This document shows, piece after piece, positions 38,602 through 47,828 of a stretch of 64,000 nt of DNA. Both the position numbers and the translations under genes were made by a program. Numbering within the stretch: the stretch's first letter is position 1; each line of letters starts with the position of its first letter. Origin of the DNA: Mesodorylaimus sp. YZB2_4 (lineage: Eukaryota > Nematoda > Enoplea > Dorylaimida > Dorylaimidae). Under the pieces are notes generated by a model. That model did no database searches. It was not told where the DNA came from and saw only the letters and a program-made list of their open reading frames with translations. The stretch lies in assembly GCA_030248295.1 (NCBI GenBank), contig JASANH010000193.1:186001-250000 (forward strand). The letters are read 5' to 3'.

Positions 38602-40769
38602 TCAACATCCACCTTCAAGGTTTTCTTTGCACTTCGAATCATACGGTAGCTCGCATACGGCGTATAAGTCACTAAAATGGACAGTCAGGTCGTCATGTAC
38701 AGTACATGTACTTTTGTGCTGGGCGGTAAAATGCCCTTTAGTAGTTAGTTAAGGCGTTGATCCCTCATTGCTTGGGCCAGTGGACCTGCCGGGGAGGCCG
38801 CAGCTCTGTCCCGGCTGAGGACGGCAGTTTAGTAAGCCCCTTCTCAAAGCGGAAGCCGGTCATCGACCGTGATTCAACAGGTCCATCGCTAGCCTTGCAC
38901 ATCTCTGGGTGATTATGAAACCAGGCCCTGGCTCTGGGTGACTCACCCAGTACGTCAAGTAGGGGATGCCGATCGCGTACAGAATCAGGAAAATGCTTAT
39001 TGAACACCAGTCGGGAAGGTCCCTCCCTTCTCGGGACTGAGTCAAGAGCGCGCGCGCATTGCTCAAAAGTAGAGGTCACATTTTATAGGTAATCGCTGTC
39101 AAGAGCGCGCAGGCATTGTTTGCGAGGAACGTGGATAGGAGAAACTGTATGCACGCGTTGATTTTGCATTAGTCTCCCAAAAATGGCCAACTTCGGAGCA
39201 CCCGAAAAACTTCTTAGCGAGCACTTATCAAAATCGCTTGTTCGATGGAAAATCGAACGTTTGCATCAACAAATCAACAATGAAAAAGTGATTTTTACAA
39301 ACGGAACGGGCCACCTGTGGCAACAGAATTTCGATGCTGCAGTTCTGTTCCATGTCAATCGAGGTGCTTACGAGTTTTTAGTTGACTCTATTCGCCATTA
39401 CTTGAATGTTCAGCGTCATCGCATGGGAGATAAGATAATTGTTCAGTAATTATATCGCTATATGACAAACGTTATGATTGTGAGTCGCAGTGATTTAGTT
39501 TCTTTCGACATGAAATGATAAGAAAATGCAGTACTTTTTAAAAAATTGGTAGAAGTGTTTCGTGGGTTAACTGTAAAAATGTACATACGACTATCCATAC
39601 AGTTTTGCTTACATTAGTACGAGAAGATGGGCGCATAAATGACCCGTGCGCGCTCTTGACGCTCAACCCCCTTCTCGACCGGTATCGCCCTGGGACGCTA
39701 GTGCAGGCACAGGATGGCCTCGCGTGTAGATGCTTCCAGTGGAGCTACACAGAGGGAAGCTGCCGTGAGAGTCGGTCACCTCACGGGGCCGCTCATCATA
39801 ATACATATGACTGCTGTCTGGCTATGGGCAAACGGGCTGGAAGTCCCGTGGGGGGAACTGGGGCGGCACGGGCCCAAGTTACGAAAATTTGAAAAACCTC
39901 ACGAACAGGTATGACCTACCGTGAATCCCATTGCCAGCACCGTTCATTCCTCCATCCAGTCCATCCAAGCGTCACACAAGGATATGACAGGTCGAAGCGC
40001 CAGCCCGTTGGTGTGTAACCTTCGCTCGCTGATGTGCCGTCAATCCAACGCCAAGTGGGCCTTCGATGGGTAGACTTGGGGCCTAGACAGAATTCGATGA
40101 TTTGTTGCTCAGATCAACAAATTAATGTGCGTGAAACAGGAGGAAGCAAAGACCGGCATGCACCTAGAAACTCAATCTCCCATTCCCTCTCGCTCACAGG
40201 CCTGGATGACAGGATTGAGATATGGTGCCCTATGCAGGCGCCAAAATCTCTGCCTGGTCTTTTATAGTTTCTCTCACACACAGATCCCAATCGTCAGTGT
40301 TACTTCGCTCATTATCTCCAGCATATCCGTGAGCTGTAGTCGGTCTCCACTGATTATCAGTGCAGCACGCAAGCACCCCTCTACCTAAGTAAAGGCATTC
40401 CCACTCACCTTCAGCAAAATTATGTTTAATGCCCAGATAGTAATCGAAAGCATTGAATAGTCCATCACCGTATTTTGTACGTTCCCTCAGGAACTCCTGC
40501 TCTTTGTCACTTCCCACAACGGGCAGCGTGGCGTTGATTGTCGCGCAAGCTCTGCGATAGTCATTGAATCTGACCTTGGTATACGGTTTCCAGTCATCGG
40601 GACTGACCTTGACCACGTAGTAGCAGGACTCGTCCCTGAAATTCCAGCCGCCTCTGACACGGTCGCATTCGGAGAAGGAGGGCGATAGGCTGGTTTGGGC
40701 GAATTCTTTGGAAGATTGGCACGATGGAAGGAGACCGAGGACGAAGGTGATGATCAGTCCTGACACCAT
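38602..40769 (-). CDS. C-type lectin domain protein, copy 1, 3 exons, 197 aa
   Basis: Exons 40409-40769, 39920-40082 and 38602-38671 join in phase. A signal peptide (MVSGLIITFVLGLLPSCQSS) is followed by one C-type lectin domain. Its parts are CDRVRGGWNFRDESCYYVV, the ACATINATLPVV helix, YYLGIKHN in the usual YWIGL place, WRWIDGT (the WxWxDG motif), CVTLGWTGWRNERCW and YAVCELP at the end (the ICEKP position). No EPN or QPD sugar-binding motif is evident, so calcium-dependent carbohydrate binding is doubtful. The protein is probably secreted. Intron 1 can be read through in frame to a stop at 40230, which would give a truncated 179-aa form without the WxWxDG half. Intron 2 is about 1.25 kb here, against 63 bp in the other copy, because mobile elements entered it. 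Confidence 0.85.
39041..39660. mobile_element. Nested element with 14-bp terminal inverted repeats
   Basis: Perfect inverted repeats GTCAAGAGCGCGCA at 39098-39111 and 39647-39660, flanked by GCT on both sides (39095-39097, 39661-39663). A second, partial left end (GTCAAGAGCGCGCGCGCATT) lies at 39041. The 563-bp core contains a single 88-codon ORF. Confidence 0.65.
39183..39449 (+). CDS. Small ORF, 88 aa, inside the nested element
   Basis: A complete frame from an ATG in AAAATGGCC context to TAA. The protein is helical-looking and not repetitive: EHLSKSLVRWKIERLHQQIN, then FTNGTGHLWQQNFDAAVLFH and YEFLVDSIRHYL. No signal peptide or membrane segment. I do not recognise the family. Amino-acid use looks like a real protein and unlike the random frames around it. 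It lies antisense to the lectin gene within its second intron. It could be a gene fragment captured by the element or a retrocopy of a host gene. Confidence 0.5.
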   Translation: MANFGAPEKLLSEHLSKSLVRWKIERLHQQINNEKVIFTNGTGHLWQQNFDAAVLFHVNRGAYEFLVDSIRHYLNVQRHRMGDKIIVQ

Positions 40770-43330
40770 TCTGGGTTTGGGAAGACTGCTTCTCGTGAGC
40801 ATCAGCTGACGAACTGAGTTACTTCGGCACCCAAGCATATTGGAGTAGTCAGTGGGCGTTGATCCAGTTGGAAAAAGACTACGAACACGAGCAAAGGCCA
40901 AATACAGTATTTAATGATAAAGGCGTGGTAAAACTAGTCAAAATTTTAAACGACATTTACACAAGAAGTGTTCAAGACTGGAAATAATACTCCCGTTGCA
41001 TCAGCAGATTTCAAATCCTTTTTTATCTACGTGATATAAAATAGCTTTTTGGCGCTGAAAAAAGCTGGCGTCTGCAAATCCACGCATGTCATATCACCGC
41101 AAACAGAACAAGACGAGTATTGTTTGATTCAAAAATGTTTATTTTTTTCTGGAAGCTTGCGGTGTGAGCGGAGCAGGACTTTTTTTAGAAAGTACAACAC
41201 CAGTTCAAATACCAGAACTATTCGCGTTCAAAAACCAGACCTAGACTTAAACATACCTGTACTTTTTGCCTACCTTTACAGCAGACTACTTGCTTCTGTT
41301 CTTGGCTCGTATGTTAGAATTCCGTGTCACATCCAGAACATATTGTCCCTGTGAGCTACGAGACCGCATTTCAAGACTACGTGAATGGATTAGCGTGATT
41401 TTTGCAAGGGTTCCAGTGGGATATGCGGCAGTGTAAGTTACAAATTTAACTTCTGCAGCTCATGCAGAAGGTCCTCGAGCTACGAACTTTTTGAGCCCTC
41501 CCTACTTAGGTATTCCCCTACCTCGTGGCTCCACTTTTGTTCCTCATATGGTGCGCTTGCACATTTATGTTCGTTGTTTCGTACGATCAATTTCTTTTAG
41601 AAATCAAGTTTTTCTGGTCGATTTATCTAGCCTGCCACAATTCAGAGCAGTTCAATTTGATAGCCGCCTTCAGGCATTTTTGTTGAGACTTGACTAGCAG
41701 AAATGGCCAAGGATTGAAAAATCTTTTAGACTAGTTGATGAAATCTGATTTTCGACCACACTTTGGAAGGTAATTTTAAATAAAATGGGCAGTGTTATCA
41801 CAGGTGAAATTATGGATCCTGTTTTACAATTACTTCTATCAGACTCATTCACGTCCTTCCGAGTTACACAGGAAAACAGGAAATCTAAATTGTCCCTCAT
41901 GTAGATCACTCCCACTCGTAAAACAGCACTATAACATGCTGTGAACTGGTCTGCTGTACCTTGCATGCCATCGCCATGAACAGACTTAGAGAGTTCCTAA
42001 ATGTGAATTCACTCGCGTTCGTGCGATACACTGTCCGATCACTTCTGCTGTTTGATATCAATGCAGGTGAGTTCTGCCAGAACTACTGATTGCATTCATA
42101 TTTTTCTCGATTTAGAAGCATGTCATTGCAGAATCTACTGTATTTTGTATTGAAAGTGAGAGCACTTCTTGAAGTTTTGAAGTTGGTCAATAAAACATCA
42201 ATTCAAAGTCAACAGTTAAATCCTAAGCACAATACTTACTTGGCTGAGATTACTGATGTCAGTCATTTTTTTGCAGTTGCCACAACAAATTCAAGACGTT
42301 CAGTTTTATGTTGATCATACACCCGAGCATTATGTAAACATGGGTCCAAATTTAATCTTTATCACATATCGTCTTTGCCCTTGTCGGCTACCATATGTAT
42401 GTATGTAAGGAGGATTTTAGTAGAGCCTTATGCGTGCTCTGTGGAACCAGATCCAGCTAGCTATTCACATTAACTGTCTACTTAGCATGTACCCGTATCT
42501 CCAGTGGACGAGTCCCTTATACTCTTCTGCCCCTGTCATAGTGCATGTTACTGTAGGGTATCTCCCACGCGTACTATACCCGTGTATCATGTACGCACTG
42601 TGCATCTAGCTCGCTAGGGCAACGGCTACAGCAGGAAACCAGCATGACCACAATTTATTTTCTCGGCAATAGTAGTCGGTACACAGTCACGTTGAACAAC
42701 AACGTGGCACCTTCTTAATTAATTTGGGCCAAACAATCAGCTGTTTGCAAAGAAAAAGTTAGGTCTTCACCTGCCTGGAAAAAGCTGTAAGACAGTTTGA
42801 TGCGATAGACACTTTTGGGTGAACGTCGCAAGCTTATTTGACGCATCCTATCGAACAATACTTTGGGCATGATTGCAGTTCATTACCCCCCCCCCCCCCG
42901 CTGTAGGGCACAGTTGAAGAAGTTATGCAACCTTATGAGTGATAAAGCGCCTGTTTTTGTACTGTACCTTTACTATCACCCCGCCACTTAGGGAGTCGCG
43001 AAGGCATTGACTGGGTCGTTTCGTGATTGTCGACACCAGGTGTGGATAGCGTAATCGTTCTGACCTATCTGATGCAAAAAAAGACTTAGAAAAACATTAA
43101 CTCTTGATCAACAGGCCGATAGCCAACTGCTGACCATACCAAAAGGGTGGGGAAAAGCTACCAAATTAAGTAGGACGGCCTTTGCGCGTAGTCATCTGAA
43201 CCTAATCCTTAGCAGCAGATAGCTAAAGTATCATTGCTCTCAATGATCACCTGAAGTTCTGATATTGCAACGACGACTCATGGGCATATTCAAGCGAGTG
43301 AGCCGCAATACAGTATCAGCGATTGTGAGA
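40770..43330. other. Lectin 5' flank and unassigned sequence
   Basis: 40870-41190 is a diverged relative of 47935-48380, upstream of lectin copy 2 (shared GTAAAACTAGTCAAAA, GCAGATTTCAAATC and ACAAGACGAGTATT). A run of 11 C lies near 42889. 41350-43330 shows no gene. Confidence 0.5.
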
Positions 43331-43555
43331 CGTTTCCCCCACTTGGTCGATTCCCCCACTGAGACGATTCCCCCACTGAGACGATTCCCCCACTTGGTCG
43401 ATTCCCCCACTGAGACGATTCCCCCACTGAGACGATTCCCCCACTGTGTCGTTTACCCCAATGTGCCTGGTGGGGGGAAACGACTCACTGAGACATGCGA
43501 CTTTTCCTCGCTGAGATGATTCCCCCACCATGTCGTTTCCCCCACCATCAGTACT
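43331..43555 (+). repeat. 17-bp minisatellite, left foldback arm
   Basis: About seven tandem units of CGATTCCCCCACTGAGA with variants ending TTGGT and TGTGT. The variants are ordered as a triplet repeated twice. A non-repeated part with CTGAGACATGCGAC and a final GTTTCCCCCACCATC follow. The whole arm recurs inverted at 45513-45675. Confidence 0.8.
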
Positions 43556-44889
43556 CATCCACAAATCTTCCCAACGGCCCTCGAGGACGTTACCCACTTT
43601 CGGATGCCAACCTTCGGGAGGACGCTTTGTTGTCATTTCGTACACTCACGCCGGCCCACTCGTTCCCACGACTGCGAGCCACGCGGTCAACAGATCGAAT
43701 GAGCTCGCAGCGGAGGCCTCGGTTGATAATGCTCGCAGTGTAAAGTGCGTATATACGTACGTACTTTCTCTACACTATACATACCATGGGGCCCAGTATC
43801 TTGGTCGTGAGTGGTGGTTTTTTGTGTCCATGTCCGCAATCAGCTTTCATTGTCAGGCCATTGACACATTTCAACCAGTGCTTGAGTCGACCGAAATCTC
43901 GGCGAATCAAAACTGGCCAGTCATCGTGGCACGTCTCTTACCCGCGCATACTCACGTCAGACAAAACACAACAATTTTGTGATTTGTTGGTTGATGAAGT
44001 AGTGACTACAGTATCTGACAATCATAACCTGGGCACCTCAGCACTCGCAACCAGTGACTCGCAGGTTGCCTGCATGTGAAAAAACCGCAGCATCGAATGC
44101 GTATTCGATATGGGCAAGTCAAAATAGTGTATTTTTCTGTGGTTGGCAATTTTTTGACCACTGGCGAAGGAGCTTACAGTCACAGTACAAAAAGTAGTAA
44201 CTATACAGGCTTGCCGCGAAAGACCATACCCAACGCTGTTTCAGGAAATTATGATGGGCTTCTAGAAAAACCAGGACCAGGTGCTGTCACTTTCGGTGCC
44301 ATGTTCATGTTGCAACGTGACAGACCAGTTTGGGTGTCTGGATACTTTGGACCTGGTTTGTTGCTGCTTTCCGTGCATCTCGGCCTGGCGTGCAAGGACA
44401 GTGCGGGCTTGCTGTTCAGACCTACATCACCGGGGATTGAACCTGGGACGAGTCCAGCCACTTGCTACCGAGCAGAGTCCAACTGAAGGTGGGCAGTGGT
44501 GATGGCTGTCAACGGCTTTTGATGAATGGTGGATGAATGGTGGTCGTGAGATTGAGTGCGATGCCTCCACTGCCCAGTATACCAGGGGGCATCAAGTGGA
44601 CTAGGTATTGGGAGGTTTGCAGGGTGAAAATGCATACAGCAGATTGGTCAGATACTGCACAGCAGTGTCGATGAGGGATGTAGAGATACATCTGACTCCC
44701 AGCCACCATGAGACCACAGGTCACTGGCCTATAAACTGGCAGCCGCTTTTTGTTATCCGGTCATTGAGGAGTCAGTGGTTCCAAGCTTCCACATTGGTCA
44801 AAGCAGGGTCTTCTACGATGCGATGCGGGACGGCGATAGTAGTGTAGAGGTATTGACCAACTGGACTGGTTCTCGATTTGCATTGATAC

Positions 44890-45070
44890 TGTAACCAGCG
44901 CACCCAGGCGGCGAGAGATAGTCGAGAGCGAAGTCTCTAAGCAAAAATCTCCGACTGGAGGTAGGCAAGTCTCGCGACTATACCTGCTCTAGAAACATCA
45001 ACCGAAGAGGTTGACGTCCCAGCCAGGGTAGCGTATCGATTACTCCCGACCGCCAGGCGTGCTGGTCACA
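44890..45070 (+). mobile_element. MITE-like family A element with target-site duplication
   Basis: 181 bp from TGTAACCAGCGCACCCAGGC to GCCAGGCGTGCTGGTCACA. Flanked by a 4-bp direct repeat ATAC at 44886-44889 and 45071-45074. No coding capacity. Confidence 0.8.
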
Positions 45071-45284
45071 ATACTTACCCGATGTTTTGTGACCGATCTG
45101 AGGGGTGAATAAGTTCCCGATCCGATCCGACTGCTGGATAGGCATGATTAGCAACTGAAATTTTTTGCTCCTGTATCTGCTGAAGAATGATAAGGATGGC
45201 ATTCTATGAAGAGAAAATCCCGTTTTCCCTCTGAAATTAGCATTCAATCCATTCCCACTTTATGCTCTGCTTATCTCTCACCTG

Positions 45285-45375
45285 TGTCCTTTGGAGTAGA
45301 CTGACAGAGAGTGACAGCGAGGAAACATAGCAGGTTGGCGAAGACGCAGTGCCAAGTACGTCATCCCCATCGCGA
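45285..45375 (+). repeat. Family D repeat, copy 1
   Basis: Shares CTGTGTCCTTT, GACTG(T)GACAG and GAGGAAA followed by AGCAGGTTGG with 63765-63845, same orientation. Nature unknown. Confidence 0.55.
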
Positions 45376-45512
45376 TCGAATGATAAAACAACAAAATCGT
45401 GAGCTATTTGAGGTATATTTCATACCTTCTAGGATTAATGATGCCGATTTGTGCATGAGTGCTTTATTCTTAGACGAAGGCTCAAAATTTGAATAGCCGT
45501 AGTTTCTCAAAA

Positions 45513-45675
45513 CTGATGGTGGGGGAAAAGACACGGTGGGAAGCCGTCACAGTGGGGGGGGGGGGGGGGGTTGGGAACGACGCATGTCTCAGTAAGTCGT
45601 TTCCCCCACAAGGCACGGTGGAGTAAACGACACAGTGGGGGAATCGTCTCAGTGGGGGAAACGACCAAGTGGGGG
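45513..45675 (-). repeat. Right foldback arm, inverted relative of 43331-43555
   Basis: Reverse complement shows the same order as the left arm: the TTGGT variant unit, GAGACGATTCCCCCACTG, GTGTCGTTTAC, GGGGGAAACGAC, CTGAGACATGCG and GGGGGAAA at the outer side of the spacer. It has fewer 17-bp units and contains a run of about 18 G near 45555. Confidence 0.75.
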
Positions 45676-46182
45676 GAATCGCCACGGGGCCGTATCAGCG
45701 GCTCCCCCGCAACATGAACCAGTTTTAACAACTTGAATCCAAAGAGCACAGCGCGCAGGCTTAAGAAAAGGAGAAGACATAAACATCAAAATTTTCTCAT
45801 ACGACACGAACAAGTCGTCGTCGCATAGCAATAGGACACAGGGCCAAAGAATGAATGCCCCTCTCAATACCCCGCCTGCATTTTTGCCTATCGCCTCGAC
45901 CAAGACTATATGGCCAACAATGACCACTGCATCAAAAGTACAGTAAGCGCCCACGAATCACCAAACACCAATGCAGATGCTGCCAGTGGCATTGTCAGCG
46001 TGCCACGACCATATAGTGTGAGTTAGAGAAACGGCTAATAAAGCACGATCCCTGACAATTTATGTACAAAGGGGGCGTACAACGTAGCGTATTCGAGTTT
46101 TTAATCGGCGGACTAACCCTACATTGGAGAGGATACCGCGGGAGCAAATGGTCTCAAAAACCCTCCAAGGCAGGCCTCCTAG
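45676..46182. other. No gene recognised
   Basis: Ends with a scrap (46090-46150) resembling the inverted family G end, CTAACCCTACATTGGAGAGG. Nothing else seen. Confidence 0.45.
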
Positions 46183-46757
46183 TGTAACCAGCGCACCCAG
46201 GCGGCGGGAGATAGTCGGGACCGAAGTCTCTAGGCAAAACACTCCGACTGAAGGAAGGCAAGTCTCGCGACTGTACCTGCCCTAGAAACATCAACCGAAG
46301 AGGTTGACGTCCCAGCCAGGGGAGCGTATCGATTACTCCCAACCGCCAGGGCTGCTGGTTACATTACTAGTAGGCCAGAGACCAAGCCACCGGGCTTCTG
46401 CCTATCGAGCGGCCATCAAATACATCTGATATACTGCATAATATAATGAGCAAGTCGAGGCAGTCAGATATACCACCTTCTCCACAGGCCAAACACACCT
46501 ACTACAATTTTCGTTTGAAGACCCCACATATGCCAAAAACGACCACATAAACCAGAAGGAAAGTGGTTTTATTGAGCTGGACAAGGTTTGGTTCAAAACA
46601 CCTTAACCCAAAATATTGGTTGGAATTCTGGGTGGCTTAGTTTTGGGGTCTGCTGCCAAGCCTGGGTTTTCGCACGAAGAGCAAAGTCCAGAAAAATATC
46701 CTGACACCTGGTCAGTTTTAAAATTTTACTATACTCTAAGGCCGCACACAAATGCTT
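46183..46757 (+). repeat. Composite repeat, copy 2 (family A plus 390-bp right part)
   Basis: The second copy of the 7619-8189 unit, with family A termini at 46183 and 46363. It ends about 90 bp from the last exon of lectin copy 2. Confidence 0.75.
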
Positions 46758-46845
46758 AGCGTTAGTCAGTGCGCCAGCGCGTCCAAAGCATGGACATGAG
46801 CCGATCTTCAGAGACAAGCAAAGTGATGAAAAGGCCATTATCACA

Positions 46846-47828
46846 TTAACATCCACCATCAAGGTTTTCTTTGCACGTCGAATCATACGGTCGCTCGCAA
46901 ACGGCGTACAGGTCACTGAAATGGACAGCCTATCATGGACTTTTGTGCCCTTTATGGAATCACATCACAATGACCTACCGTGAATCCCACTGCCAGCACA
47001 GTTCATTTCTCCATCCAGTCCACCCGAGCGTCACACAAGGATATGACGGGTCGAAGCGCCAGCCCGTTGGTGTGTAACCTTCGCTCGCTGATGTGCCGTC
47101 AATCCAACGCCAAGTGGGCCTTCGATGGGTAGACTTGGGGCCTAGACAGAATTCGATGATTTGTTGCTCAGATCAACAAATTAATGTGCGTGAAACAGGA
47201 GGAAGCAAAGACCGGCATGCACCTAGAAACTCAATCTCCCATTCCCTCTCGCTCACAGGCCTGGATGACAGGATTGAGATATGGTGCCCTATGCAGGCGC
47301 CAAAATCTCTGCCTGGTCTTTTATAGTTTCTCTCACACACAGATCCCAATCGTCAGTGTTACTTCGCTCATTATCTCCAGCATATCCGTGAGCTGTAGTC
47401 GGTCTCCACTGATTATCAGTGCAGCACGCAAGCACCCCTCTACCTAAGTAAAGGCATTCCCACTCACCTTCAGCAAAATTATGTTTAATGCCCAGATAGT
47501 AATCGAAAGCATTGAATAGTCCATCACCGTATTTTGTACGTTCCCTCAGGAACTCCTGCTCTTTGTCACTTCCCACAACGGGCAGCGTGGCGTTGATTGT
47601 CGCGCAAGCTCTGCGATAGTCATTGAATCTGACCTTGGTATACGGTTTCCAGTCATCGGGACTGACCTTGACCACGTAGTAGCAGGACTCGTCCCTGAAA
47701 TTCCAGCCGCCTCTGACACGGTCGCATTCGGAGAAGGAGGGCGATAGGCTGGTTTGGGCGAATTCTTTGGAAGATTGGCACGATGGAAGGAGACCGAGGA
47801 CGAAGGTGATGATCAGTCCTGACACCAT
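46846..47828 (-). CDS. C-type lectin domain protein, copy 2, 3 exons, 197 aa
   Basis: Exons 47468-47828, 46979-47141 and 46846-46915 have exactly the same lengths and phases as copy 1. The first-exon protein is identical to copy 1. Differences lie in the second and third exons, for example FDPSYPC against FDLSYPC, NELCW against NERCW, and YAVCERPYDSTC against YAVCELPYDSKC. The domain order is the same: signal peptide, lectin domain with WRWIDGT, and a closing VCERP. The compact 63-bp second intron is probably the ancestral state. Likely a secreted lectin-fold protein of recognition or immunity type; ligand unknown. Upstream flank is related to that of copy 1 but clearly diverged. Confidence 0.87.

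Larger units (their letters stand above)
38771..39878 (-). mobile_element. Family B element in lectin intron 2, interrupted by a nested insertion
   Basis: Inverted termini CTTGGGCC (38771-38778) and GGCCCAAG (39871-39878). Read on the minus strand, the two halves (39663-39878 and 38771-39040) align with the 8517-8920 copy. They are split next to a CCCTTCTCG block that occurs on both sides of the insertion. Confidence 0.7.
43556..45512. other. Spacer between foldback arms
   Basis: About 1.96 kb without a recognised gene. It contains a family A element (44890-45070) and a family D segment (45285-45375). Near 44380-44470 the minus strand carries a B-box-like AGGTTCAATCCCCGG. Confidence 0.55.

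Noticed and set aside
40230-40901. Intronless 223-codon lectin gene
   Set aside because: It lacks the WxWxDG half of the domain, and a phase-matched donor and downstream exons restore a complete lectin fold. The upstream Met at 40901 is not before a signal peptide.
43331-43470. CRISPR-like regular repeat array
   Set aside because: Units are 17 bp and directly abutting without unique spacers, in a eukaryotic context; it is a minisatellite.
46402-46916. Minus-strand frames shared with 7804-8561 as a conserved protein
   Set aside because: Identity is explained by the copied composite repeat. The frames end at the repeat borders and lack protein features.
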